A stretch of 64,000 nucleotides of DNA from assembly GCF_005222705.1 (NCBI RefSeq), contig NZ_STGF01000006.1, forward strand, positions 1-64,000, in the 5' to 3' direction. Shown here piece by piece: positions 9,600 to 18,133 of the stretch. This DNA is from Paenibacillus sp. SY21-1. Its GTDB lineage: Bacteria; Bacillota; Bacilli; Paenibacillales; Paenibacillaceae. The position numbers and the translations under genes are program-made. The stretch's first letter is position 1. Every line of letters starts with the position of its first letter. Under the pieces are notes generated by a model that was not told the origin of the DNA, did no database searches, and saw only the letters and a program-made list of their open reading frames with translations.

Positions 9600-10214
9600 A
9601 TGAGAAAATTGATTTTTAGCGGCTTTGTGATTTTGTTGATGTTAACTGTGGCTGCTTGTTCGTCTTCAGTCAACAAACCTGCTCCTTCGGCTACGGCGGC
9701 TCCATCGCCGACAGCGACTGCAACCCAAAAGGCGGAGCAAACGTCGGGCGAGGGAACGGCAGCAGAAGGAACGGAGTTTGACGTTATGCTTGTAGATGGC
9801 GGAGACCGGCTTTTGGATGTAGTGAAGGCAGTGAGGGACATGACTTCCTTGGACCTGGCTAAGTCTAAGGAAATAGTAGAAACTGTGCCGGCTAAGGTAT
9901 TGGAACGAGTGAGCAAGGAAGCGGCGGAAGCGGCCCGATTAGAGCTTGAAGCTGCAGGAGCTGCTGTAGAACTGGTCCCACTTGCGGAAGCGGATGGAGA
10001 ACTGACTCAGTACGAGGTTGTTTTGTTGGATGGTGGTGCCAAGCTTCTGGAAGTCGTTAAAATGATTCGTGATCATACTTCCTTGGATTTGTCCGCTTCG
10101 AAGGAAATTGTGGATAACGCTCCTGCTACGGTGGTGGACAAAGCGAGCAAGGAGGAAGCGGAAGCGCTGAAGGCTGTGCTTGAAGAGGCAGGCGCTATCG
10201 TAGAAATTAAATAA
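9600..10214 (+). CDS. lipoprotein with two ribosomal protein bL12 C-terminal-like domains
   Basis: A 204-residue exported lipoprotein: signal sequence with lipobox TVAAC (Cys20), a Pro/Ala/Thr linker to about residue 58, then two tandem domains at about 59-127 and 137-204. Each follows the bL12 C-terminal domain closely: EFDV-L--GG, KAVRDMTSLDL, K-IVE--PA, SKEAAEA and a final LEAAGAAVE-type strand. In the ribosome this domain recruits translation GTPases; the same fold is shared by ClpS-like adaptors. Outside the membrane neither job applies, so it is presumably reused as a binding module. A GAGGAGA site precedes the ATG. It heads a rightward cluster with the ankyrin lipoprotein and the SPFH/zinc-ribbon pair. 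Confidence 0.85.
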   Translation: MRKLIFSGFVILLMLTVAACSSSVNKPAPSATAAPSPTATATQKAEQTSGEGTAAEGTEFDVMLVDGGDRLLDVVKAVRDMTSLDLAKSKEIVETVPAKVLERVSKEAAEAARLELEAAGAAVELVPLAEADGELTQYEVVLLDGGAKLLEVVKMIRDHTSLDLSASKEIVDNAPATVVDKASKEEAEALKAVLEEAGAIVEIK

Positions 10215-10332
10215 ATCATTGTCATAATAGATTTAATGGATGATTGAGTGCGTAACATGCATGGTTGTGAGCTGGAGATCGGCCTGAGAAAAAGCGCGCT
10301 TGTAAGAACCCGCATGAAAGGAGAGTTCTGGC

Positions 10333-11049
10333 ATGAAAAAAGCGGCACTGCTGCTCGTGGCATGCATGATTGTTCTGACAACGGCTTGCGGCACTGAGGA
10401 AAGTTTAGTCGAAGGAACGTCTGTTGTTACGGCAAGCCCTTCGACATCCGAAGGTCCAAGCTTGGAGAATAAAACGAGCGAGCCGGAGGAAGACGTGGAA
10501 GCGGGAGATCAGCCGCATATTAGTATTGAAGTAAGCGGTGGTTCCGTGGCTATCGATCCGGAGGATTCCTATGGTTTTCTTTCGGCGGTAACCTTTGACC
10601 AAAAGGAAGTCGTATTAGAGTATATCGAAGCTGGCGTTCAAATCGATTTTTTGGACGATAACGGCTTCGGAGCGCTTTACAACGCGCTTTATAACGGAAA
10701 TATGGAATTAGCCAAGCTTTTGCTCGAACACGGAGCTGCGATTAATATTCAAAATGAGCAAAAATATACGCCTCTTCTCATTTTTGCGGAATACGATTCC
10801 TCCGAGATTGTTGAATTTCTGCTTGAAAACGGAGCGGACCCCAATATTGGAGGCGGCGAGAATGACGACTATTATCCAATCATTGCAGCCTCGCTGTTAA
10901 ATTATCCGAAAATAGTCAAGCTGCTGCTTGACCATGACGCTTACCCGAATTTGGAGTATGTGTATGACGGGGAAACGGTTAATGCCACACAAATCGCCGA
11001 GCGTTACGGTTTTACCGAAATTGAGGAGCTCATTCAAAAATCACTATAA
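10333..11049 (+). CDS. ankyrin-repeat lipoprotein
   Basis: A 238-residue lipoprotein beginning MKKAALLLVACM with lipobox LTTAC. A charged linker of about 50 residues is followed by four to five ankyrin repeats from about residue 80 to the end; motifs such as ELAKLLLEHGAAIN, EIVEFLLENGADPN and KIVKLLLDHDAYPN are diagnostic. Ankyrin repeats bind protein partners, so this is probably an extracytoplasmic interaction protein. AAAGGAG lies close before the start. It is 118 bases after the bL12-like lipoprotein and 14 bases before the SPFH gene, suggesting co-expression with the latter. Confidence 0.88.
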   Translation: MKKAALLLVACMIVLTTACGTEESLVEGTSVVTASPSTSEGPSLENKTSEPEEDVEAGDQPHISIEVSGGSVAIDPEDSYGFLSAVTFDQKEVVLEYIEAGVQIDFLDDNGFGALYNALYNGNMELAKLLLEHGAAINIQNEQKYTPLLIFAEYDSSEIVEFLLENGADPNIGGGENDDYYPIIAASLLNYPKIVKLLLDHDAYPNLEYVYDGETVNATQIAERYGFTEIEELIQKSL

Positions 11050-11063
11050 GGGATGTGTCGGGG

Positions 11064-12452
11064 ATGGGATTAATTAAGGCGATCGCGGGTGCAGCCGGAG
11101 GGGTTATGGCCGACCAATGGAGAGAATTTTTTTATTGCGAGTCTATGTCGTCGGACGTGTTGATGACCAAAGGAGTCAAGCGCGAAACCAGACGAGGCTC
11201 CAACAATAAGGGCGATTCCAACATCATCAGCAACGGCTCCATTATTGCCATTAACGAAGGGCAATGCATGATAATCCTGGAGCAGGGCAAAATCGTCGAC
11301 TTCTGCGCCGAGCCCGGAGAATACGTGTACGATATGTCCTCGGAGCCAAGCTTGTTCTATGGGGACTTGATGACGGGCATCAGGGATACGTTTAAGCAGA
11401 TTGGCAAACGATTTACGTTTGGCGGCGAAGCGGGCAAGGATCAACGCGTTTACTACTTTAACAAAAAAGAGATTATGGGCAATAAGTACGGCACGCCAAC
11501 TCCCGTTCCTTTCCGGGTTATTGATGCCAACATCGGACTGGACATCGATATTTCAATTCGTTGTCACGGCGAATATTCTTATATGATCGCCGATCCGCTC
11601 AAGTTCTACGCTAACGTAACGGGCAATGCGGAAGAAGAATTCAGAAGAGAACAGATCGACAGCCAGCTTAAGTCGGAGCTTATGACGGCGCTGCAGCCTG
11701 CCCTGGCCAAAATCTCGACAATGGGCATTCGATACAGCGCTTTGCCGGGACATACCATGGAGCTTGCCGATGCGCTCAATCAGGTGCTCGGGGGCAAATG
11801 GATGGAGATTCGCGGAATTAAAATCGTATCTTTCGGCGTTAGCAGCGTGAAAGCAAACGAAGAAGACGAAGCCATGATCAAGCAGCTTCAACGAACGGCC
11901 GTTATGCGCAATCCCGGTATGGCAGCCGCCCATCTTGCCAGCTCGCAGGGCGATGCCATGGTAGGCGCGGCCAACAACGAAAACGCCGGATCATTCGCGG
12001 CGTTTGCAGGTCTTAATATGGCTCAGCAGGCCGGAGGCATGCAAGCTTCCCAACTGTTTAACATGGCTGCTGCTCAACAGCAACAACAAACGCAACCGTT
12101 TGGGCAGCAGCAGCCTCAAGCTGCCGGTCAGCCCCCGCAGGTGACTCAGCAGCAGCAAACGGCGCCTGCTGTGAATCAGGCGGCTCGCCCAAGCTGGAGC
12201 TGCAGCTGCGGAACGTCCAATAAAGGAGCGTTCTGTTCTGATTGCGGCACGGCTAAGCCGGCAGACGGCTGGGTTTGCGGCTGCGGCTCGGTCAACAAAG
12301 GTCGCTTCTGTCAGGAATGCGGCAAGCCAAAGCCTGCGGAAGCCGCTGTCTATGCATGCGACAAATGCGGATGGGAGCCGGAAGACAGGCACAATCCTCC
12401 CAAGTTCTGCCCGGAATGCGGAGATATCTTTGACGAACAAGATAAGAGGTAG
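11064..12452 (+). CDS. SPFH-domain protein with C-terminal zinc ribbons, YdjI-like
   Basis: A 462-residue protein beginning MGLIKAIAGAAGG. The first 300 residues match the SPFH family related to B. subtilis YdjI, a membrane-associated scaffold type. A Gln-rich linker (about 335-375) leads to three cysteine modules: CSCG...CSDCG, CGCG...CQECG and CDKCG...CPECG, which look like zinc ribbons. I chose the ATG at 11064 because the AAGGGA site lies about 10 bases before it; a GTG at 11055 is too close to that site. The next gene encodes a YdjG-like zinc-ribbon membrane protein, the same pairing as in the B. subtilis ydj operon, which is tied to phage-shock-type membrane stress. No PspA homologue is next to it here. 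Confidence 0.85.
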   Translation: MGLIKAIAGAAGGVMADQWREFFYCESMSSDVLMTKGVKRETRRGSNNKGDSNIISNGSIIAINEGQCMIILEQGKIVDFCAEPGEYVYDMSSEPSLFYGDLMTGIRDTFKQIGKRFTFGGEAGKDQRVYYFNKKEIMGNKYGTPTPVPFRVIDANIGLDIDISIRCHGEYSYMIADPLKFYANVTGNAEEEFRREQIDSQLKSELMTALQPALAKISTMGIRYSALPGHTMELADALNQVLGGKWMEIRGIKIVSFGVSSVKANEEDEAMIKQLQRTAVMRNPGMAAAHLASSQGDAMVGAANNENAGSFAAFAGLNMAQQAGGMQASQLFNMAAAQQQQQTQPFGQQQPQAAGQPPQVTQQQQTAPAVNQAARPSWSCSCGTSNKGAFCSDCGTAKPADGWVCGCGSVNKGRFCQECGKPKPAEAAVYACDKCGWEPEDRHNPPKFCPECGDIFDEQDKR

Positions 12453-12464
12453 GGGGACGAGATT

Positions 12465-13568
12465 ATGTCATCTCAATCGGCTGAAGCGGAAATCAAGGGA
12501 GCGACAAGCGAGGAAGCGGAATGTCCATCCTGCAGCGGGTCGTTTCAATTCAATCCTACAACGAGCAATCTGAAATGCCCTTATTGCGAGTTTGAATGCG
12601 ACATTCCCGATCCGGAAGACGGACATGGAGGAAGCGTGCAAGAAATGGATTTCGCTAATGTGGCCAATCGCGGCGGGTATGATTGGGGAACAGAAAAGAA
12701 ATCGGTCATTTGCGGCTCTTGCGCTGCGGAATCTATCTATGACGTTCTTCAAATAGCTAATGTCTGCCCCTACTGCGATTCGAATCAATTGATGGAGGCG
12801 GCTGTGGAAGATGCATTGCCACCTAACGGCGTCATTCCGTTCGAGATTACGCACAAGCAGGCCTCGGACCATTTTGCAGGCTGGCTGAAGAGCCGCTGGT
12901 TCGCTCCCAGGGCAGCGAAAGAAAACGCAAGACCTGACAGCTTTCAAGGTGTTTATTTGCCCCACTGGACTTTTGACAGTAAGACGGCCTCGCGCTATAC
13001 CGCTCAGTACGGAAGAAATCGGACGGTCAATGGAGACGACGGCAAAAGCAAAACGGTCACGGACTGGTTTCCGGCGCAAGGCTTCTACCAGCAATTTATT
13101 GATGATCACCTGGTGTTGGCGTCAAGCAGGCATGATGAGAAGCTGCTAAGCAAGCTCCGTCCATTTGACTCGACGAAAGCGAAAGTGTTTCACTCGCAAT
13201 ATCTCGCCGGTTTCGCAGCGGAAAGATACAGCGTTGGAATAGAAGCCGGATGGGAGCAGGCACAGAAGGAAATAAACAAACAGCTGGAATCGGAAGTCGA
13301 GAAAATCATCAAGTCCAAATACGCTGCCGATCATGTCAAGGATGTTAAGCTTTCCGTTTCGCACTCGAATGTTACGTACAAATACTTAATTCTTCCCATT
13401 TGGCTTTCTTCCTTCCATTATAAAGGAAAGCTCTATCACTTCGCCGTGAACGGGCAGTCAGGGCTCGTCGGTGGTTCCGCTCCTGTCTCGGCGCTCCGAG
13501 TATCGATTGTTGTGGCTGCCGCCGCTGCCATTATTTCGGGTATGGTCTGGATAGCAGACAAATTCTGA
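12465..13568 (+). CDS. zinc-ribbon membrane protein, YdjG-like
   Basis: A 367-residue protein with two N-terminal zinc ribbons (CPSC...CPYC at about 21-42, CGSC...CPYC at about 80-105), a long soluble middle rich in aromatic and charged residues, and one membrane helix near the C-terminus (about 342-362). It resembles the YdjG/TFIIB-type zinc-ribbon family. It starts 12 bases after the SPFH gene with GGGGACGAG upstream, so the two should be co-translated. The family pairing suggests a membrane-associated complex; its exact biochemical role is not known. Confidence 0.8.
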   Translation: MSSQSAEAEIKGATSEEAECPSCSGSFQFNPTTSNLKCPYCEFECDIPDPEDGHGGSVQEMDFANVANRGGYDWGTEKKSVICGSCAAESIYDVLQIANVCPYCDSNQLMEAAVEDALPPNGVIPFEITHKQASDHFAGWLKSRWFAPRAAKENARPDSFQGVYLPHWTFDSKTASRYTAQYGRNRTVNGDDGKSKTVTDWFPAQGFYQQFIDDHLVLASSRHDEKLLSKLRPFDSTKAKVFHSQYLAGFAAERYSVGIEAGWEQAQKEINKQLESEVEKIIKSKYAADHVKDVKLSVSHSNVTYKYLILPIWLSSFHYKGKLYHFAVNGQSGLVGGSAPVSALRVSIVVAAAAAIISGMVWIADKF

Positions 13569-13593
13569 GTTGTTAACATGAGGAGATAGCGAT

Positions 13594-14757
13594 ATGAGCA
13601 AGTACAAAATAATAATCTTGTTGTCCCTCGCGCTCGCAGCGTGCGCGTGCAGCAACACAAACGGTAACGCGCCTTCGCCGACCGACGCGCCGACTGTAGA
13701 ATGGCCAACCGCCTCTTCTTTAGCGGCGGTTGCCTCGCCTGCGAACGACTTGCCGGCAGGCAAGACTCTTGATGAGCTCGTACCTAAGCAATGGCAGATT
13801 CTCGCGAATCATGAATCTGCTATGACCAAGGGGTTGCTGAACGCCGATGAAATCGACGATATAGCCGTCGTGCTGGAAGCTGTCCATGCCGAGCCGGGAG
13901 TGGCGCCCAAGCGTGCTCTTTTGCTGGCGCTCGGTATGGGGAACGATCTCTATGCGGAGGGGGCCCTTAACGAGGCTATTGTGTATAGCTCCGATGAAGG
14001 CGGCGTTTTCGGCGACCCTCTTGTCGGCGTAGGGATTCGGGATGCCACCGTTTTTCTCGAACATTACGGCGGGAGCAACTGGCGTTGGTCTAACAGCTAC
14101 ATGATCGACTGGCGCAACGAGGGCTGGTACGCCGTTGGTTATTCCTCCAGCAGTGAACATTTGAGTTCCCCTTATTATGAGGAGTGGAAGTACGATGCCT
14201 ACTTCGGGGATTTGATTATTAATAAAGTAAATGAAGACGGTACGGAGAAGCATGAAACGCGGCAGCTTGAACGAGAGAAGTTTATTAAATTGGAACAATT
14301 GACTCGCGAGAGCTTCGACTTTATACATGCTGTCCCTCTAACTTACGAAAGCGTCTCACTTGGTTTTTCGGTCACGTTTCCGGAATCCTGGTCGGATTAT
14401 TACATTGTGACAGAAGAAGGCCCGACCCTCAATGTCTTCTTTAACGGAGAAAGCCAGATTAGCCAACAACTCCCTATAACCAGCGAAGAAGCAGCCATTT
14501 ATTTGTTTAGCATAGGACCACTGGAGGATGCGGAGGCTTATGGCGATCTGATTGATGGCGTCAGAAAGATCGGCGAGATCAAAGGGGATGACTACTATTA
14601 CTACACCTCGACGGATTGCAGCGTTTGTTTGCTGACCCATATGGACGATCTCGGAGAAGGAGATCCCGAACGCTCTCTTCGGGAATCGGATTACGCCCGC
14701 TACGAGTTAATGAACGCGGACTTGGAATCTGTGCTGCTTTCTTTTACTTCTTTGTAA
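13594..14757 (+). CDS. lipoprotein, copy 2 of the paralogous pair
   Basis: A 387-residue paralogue of the lipoprotein at 8087-9262, alike along almost its whole length (WRWSNSYMIDW, SLGFSVTFPESW, DCSVCLLT). The signal peptide ends in an Ala/Cys-rich lipobox (LALAAC or ACAC). The calcium-loop motif of copy 1, DLNGDGIED, is here LLNADEIDD, so the metal-binding residues are lost. It begins 25 bases after the YdjG-like gene with AGGAG upstream and probably belongs to that operon. Its stop codon abuts the decayed ATPase gene on the other strand. Confidence 0.8.
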   Translation: MSKYKIIILLSLALAACACSNTNGNAPSPTDAPTVEWPTASSLAAVASPANDLPAGKTLDELVPKQWQILANHESAMTKGLLNADEIDDIAVVLEAVHAEPGVAPKRALLLALGMGNDLYAEGALNEAIVYSSDEGGVFGDPLVGVGIRDATVFLEHYGGSNWRWSNSYMIDWRNEGWYAVGYSSSSEHLSSPYYEEWKYDAYFGDLIINKVNEDGTEKHETRQLEREKFIKLEQLTRESFDFIHAVPLTYESVSLGFSVTFPESWSDYYIVTEEGPTLNVFFNGESQISQQLPITSEEAAIYLFSIGPLEDAEAYGDLIDGVRKIGEIKGDDYYYYTSTDCSVCLLTHMDDLGEGDPERSLRESDYARYELMNADLESVLLSFTSL

Positions 14758-15230
14758 TGGATCAGAATGGAGTCAGGCTCCACCTCGAATATCGTAATAT
14801 CCTCCGGACGGAATCTGAGCTCGCTTCGCCCTTCTGTTGTGATGAGCAGCCTGTTCGCCATAGCGAGAGCTTCCGTGGATCATACGGTAATGCTCTTGCT
14901 ATGGCGACACGCTGCTGCCGTCCTCCGGAAAGCTCCGCAGGAAGACGCGGCCACAGCGCATAATTCTGGAATACCCTATTAACGCCGCGTATCTCCGGCT
15001 CCCTCATCATGCTCGTCTACGAGGCGACTTTTCCACGAATAATAATCCTGCCTACATCCGGCCCTATCAAGCCTGCAATCAATTGCAGCGGGGGAGATTT
15101 TCCGCACCCGGAAGGAACCAGTATGCTAACGAATTCTCCTGCTCGAATTTCGCAACTTATATTATTAATTACGAGGTGAGGGTTATATTTTTGCTTAACC
15201 GGAGATTTGTAAGTGTAGGTCAGTAGTCAT
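14758..15230 (-). pseudogene. decayed ABC transporter ATPase gene
   Basis: Reading leftward from an ATG at 15230 inside the permease end, three frames together reproduce the ATPase at 6593-7696. An early frameshift follows LQIS. The P-loop then reads VPSGCGKSP (Gly to Val and final Thr to Pro). A TAG interrupts before REPEIRGVNRVFQNYALWP. An internal deletion joins this to LPAELSGGRQQRVAIARAL. A second deletion and a frameshift lead to TEALAMANRLLI and a piece of the TOBE domain reading ELRFRPEDITIFEVEPDS. The gene cannot make a working ATPase. Its position is where the third component of the adjacent permease and receptor operon belongs. Confidence 0.92.
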
Positions 15231-16929
15231 TTGTTTTTCTCCTTGTTTTAAATTTCAATTTCGTAAGTCCGTTGGCAACAATAATAATTGCGGTTACTAT
15301 TGCACCGCCTAACATGGTCGCGGCAGCTGCATACCCGAACCTCATATTTTCGAATGCCTTATTAATCATGACGGGGAGCGTCATATGTCCGGGGGGGAAC
15401 AGGATTGAATTGACGGCTAAATCGAACATGCCGGCGCCGAAAGCTGATAGTGAAGCTGTCACAAGCGCCGATTTGCATAACGGCAGCAGAATCCAGAATA
15501 TTCTCCCTGAAAGGGTTACTCCTTGCAGTTGAGCGGCATCCAGCATCGTTCGTGGAACCATGGCCATGGCGCCGGTAATGATTCGTGTAATAATGGGGAT
15601 AGAGCCGGCTATTGCAGCGAGAATCAGAATGGAAGGTTTGCCATATAACAGCAAGCCGAAAGCGTCCAGCCACTTCTGATTCCAAACGAAAATGTAGCCA
15701 ATGCCAAGCACAACCCCTGGAATGGCAAGCCCGACAACAGACATGGTCTCAATAACATTTTTATATTTAAGTTGAGCGAATATAAGTACATAGGCAATGG
15801 TAGCGCCAAGCAACAAACCTGCTAAAGCAGCCGCTAAGGCAATTTTCATGGATCTCGTTAAACTTTCGAAAAATAAAGAATCTTCCTGGAGTAATGCCAT
15901 GTAGTGCGCCAGTGTCCAGTTGTCCATAGACATGCCCGTTGCAGGCAAATGAACGAAGGAAATGAACACCGTACAACCAATCGGGATGCCAATAGCCACA
16001 AACAGAAACAAAAGGTTGCAGGCTGTGGCTATCCATGCCTTAGATTCCAATTTGCTTGGCGTGACGCGTACGGCTCCAGATGTGATGCTGTCGTATCTCG
16101 AACGATTAAGAATGTACTTCTGCAAGAGAATGGCCAGCATGATGATCAAAATTAAGTAGAGCGATAAGATTCCTGCCATGTCGAAACGGATGGGAGACGT
16201 ATAAATGGCCGTATAGATGGCATAAGGCAGAGTGGGGAACCGATAGACAGCCGACATGGCAGCCGGAAGCCCAAAATCGCCAATGGTATCCATGAAAACC
16301 AGCAGCATACCAGATAGTATGGCAGGCTTCAATAGAGGAATGTGAATGCTCATCCAAGTTCTCGCAGGAGAGGCTCCAGACAGCTTGGCCGCATACGTCA
16401 GCCCTTCAACCCGCCATTCCAGCGCTGCATGCACAGCCAGATACGCAAGCGGAAATTTACTTAATACCATGATGAAAACCAGCCCTGCAGGTTGGAAAAT
16501 AAGCGATCGTATAAGATCCGATCCGAACAGTTGTGCTGCTACCCCGTTGCTGGCCGCGAACAACACCCACCCTTGTGCAATAATGAACGACGGTGTGATA
16601 AGTAACAGCCACACGGAAACATCGAGCCATTTGGCTGTTGGGAATTTCCAGCAGGATCGCCATACGGCAAGCCCGCATCCCAACAAAGTTGCCAATACAG
16701 CCGTACTGGATGCCAAAATGAGGGAGTTTCGTAGAGCTCTCTGCCAAAATGGTCTTCTAAACACCTCGAACAACAGATCGATCTGCCCCAACTGCTTGCT
16801 GCCAGACAGGAATCCGGGTACAACGGCTTGCAACAGAACGGCAGCGAGCGGTCCCAGCACCAGTATCCAAAGGGCAACCGAAACGAACCAGCCGGCTTGA
16901 TTTTCACCTTTCGCCCATCGTATTCTCAT
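15220..16929 (-). CDS. ABC transporter permease, fused two-domain Fbp/Thi type
   Basis: A 569-residue integral membrane protein with about twelve helices, made of two halves that each carry an EAA-type loop (AAKLSGASPARTW and AAQLQGVTLSGR). This fused layout is typical of FbpB/ThiP-like importers for ferric iron, thiamine, polyamines or phosphonates. The ATG at 16929 overlaps the receptor gene's TGA (ATGA), a coupling that supports this start over a GTG further upstream. Its 3' end overlaps the start of the decayed ATPase gene, so an ATPase must come from elsewhere, probably 6593-7696. Confidence 0.88.
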   Translation of the reverse strand: MRIRWAKGENQAGWFVSVALWILVLGPLAAVLLQAVVPGFLSGSKQLGQIDLLFEVFRRPFWQRALRNSLILASSTAVLATLLGCGLAVWRSCWKFPTAKWLDVSVWLLLITPSFIIAQGWVLFAASNGVAAQLFGSDLIRSLIFQPAGLVFIMVLSKFPLAYLAVHAALEWRVEGLTYAAKLSGASPARTWMSIHIPLLKPAILSGMLLVFMDTIGDFGLPAAMSAVYRFPTLPYAIYTAIYTSPIRFDMAGILSLYLILIIMLAILLQKYILNRSRYDSITSGAVRVTPSKLESKAWIATACNLLFLFVAIGIPIGCTVFISFVHLPATGMSMDNWTLAHYMALLQEDSLFFESLTRSMKIALAAALAGLLLGATIAYVLIFAQLKYKNVIETMSVVGLAIPGVVLGIGYIFVWNQKWLDAFGLLLYGKPSILILAAIAGSIPIITRIITGAMAMVPRTMLDAAQLQGVTLSGRIFWILLPLCKSALVTASLSAFGAGMFDLAVNSILFPPGHMTLPVMINKAFENMRFGYAAAATMLGGAIVTAIIIVANGLTKLKFKTRRKTNDY

Positions 16930-17960
16930 TTGAGGGAGTAATCGGCGAACCATTGCTTGATTTCAGCTTCATGTTGATAGGACCACTCTGTGTCCGCGAA
17001 CAACAGCTTGGCATCCTTCTGCCGATTTTCTTTTGTCTTCACACCTTCGGACGAAGGTTCGTGGTAGGCATCTTCACTGGTATCTATAATTGCTTGCTGG
17101 GTAGCAGGATCTAATAAAAAATTGATGAACGCTTTAGCCGCTTCCAGGTTTCTAGTATCCTTAGAGATAGCAGCTACTCTTACGGCTGCAGGGGCCCCTT
17201 CTTCTGGCCACACAATTGTAAAGGGCTTGCCTTCGTTGACGAGGTTGTAAGCGTTGGTTTCCTGAAGGGCTGCCGTCTTTATTTCGCCAGACAGCAAGGC
17301 CATAGCGACATTGGGGTTTTTGGGATAAACGGATAAACCGTTATTAAACCAACCCGTCATCAATTCCTTGCCCTCGTCCATGCCATTTTGCTGGAAGAAC
17401 CAATTTACGAATGGAAAGGCTGGGGCCGCTATTGCAGGATCTGCAACGCCAATGCCATCCTTGAATGCGGGATTGGAAAAATCCGACCAAGACTTGGGAG
17501 CTTCTTCTGCGGAAACCTCATCATGATTATAAACAATGACCGCCGCTGCATGAGCGCCTGTAGGGTAATACCAATGTTCCTCCGGGATAAAAGCGTTAAA
17601 GCTCTCCTTGAGCGAGTCTGTATTTTCCGGTACGTAGTTTTCGTAAAGCAATCCGTTAACGCCGAGATTATGGACGGAAGCAATGGAATCTAACCAAACC
17701 ACATCCCAATGGGGATTTCCCTGTTCGGCTTCAATGCGGGACATGATTTCCCCGCCGCCGCCTTGCACCAGCTTGATTGGGTAATTCGTTGCCTCTTCAA
17801 ACATCGGTCCAATGATTTCATCAAAGTCATTCAAATAAACCGTCAATACTCGCTCTTGTTTAGGAGAGAGTGTGTTTTCCAATGAATTGGATTTGGAGAT
17901 ACAGCCTGATTGAAGTACAATAAGGCTAAGAGTAAGACAAACGGATAGACATGTTCGCAT
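16926..17960 (-). CDS. ABC transporter substrate-binding lipoprotein, Fbp-like
   Basis: A 344-residue receptor lipoprotein: MRTCLSVCLTLS...LQSGC is a signal peptide with lipobox. The body has the two-lobed pattern of iron/polyamine/phosphonate-type receptors (VVWLDSIASV near the hinge, WYYPTGAHAAAVIVYN, NPAFKDGIGVADP). The ATG at 17960 was chosen because AAAGGA precedes it and the signal peptide starts there. It is first in the leftward operon and divergent from a LysR gene, which probably controls it. No diagnostic tyrosine pair for ferric iron could be assigned, so the substrate is left open. Confidence 0.85.
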   Translation of the reverse strand: MRTCLSVCLTLSLIVLQSGCISKSNSLENTLSPKQERVLTVYLNDFDEIIGPMFEEATNYPIKLVQGGGGEIMSRIEAEQGNPHWDVVWLDSIASVHNLGVNGLLYENYVPENTDSLKESFNAFIPEEHWYYPTGAHAAAVIVYNHDEVSAEEAPKSWSDFSNPAFKDGIGVADPAIAAPAFPFVNWFFQQNGMDEGKELMTGWFNNGLSVYPKNPNVAMALLSGEIKTAALQETNAYNLVNEGKPFTIVWPEEGAPAAVRVAAISKDTRNLEAAKAFINFLLDPATQQAIIDTSEDAYHEPSSEGVKTKENRQKDAKLLFADTEWSYQHEAEIKQWFADYSLK

Positions 17961-18002
17961 AAATGAAGGTCCTTTCTGAGTCCAACTATTAATGATGTGA
18001 AA

Positions 18003-18031
18003 ATTGTAACAGTAAATTGAATATTTTACAA
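18003..18031 (-). promoter_or_regulatory. putative sigma-A promoter of the receptor-permease operon
   Basis: On the minus strand TTGTAA (18031-18026), a 17-base spacer and TACAAT (18008-18003) lie about 43 bases before the receptor ATG. Confidence 0.5.
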
Positions 18032-18079
18032 TTTCAAAAAGTGATGAAAGCAAGCTTGAAAATCTAACGGCTATATTAT

Positions 18080-18107
18080 TTGTTATCGGTATTATGAATG
18101 ATATTAT
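18080..18107 (+). promoter_or_regulatory. putative promoter of the LysR gene
   Basis: TTGTTA (18080-18085), a 16-base spacer and TATTAT (18102-18107) precede the LysR start by 26 bases. The AT-rich stretch around it holds interrupted dyads, as expected for a LysR binding region shared with the divergent operon, but no single T-N11-A box stands out. Confidence 0.4.
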
Positions 18108-18133
18108 TTATATTGTCTTAATGGAGGGTGATT

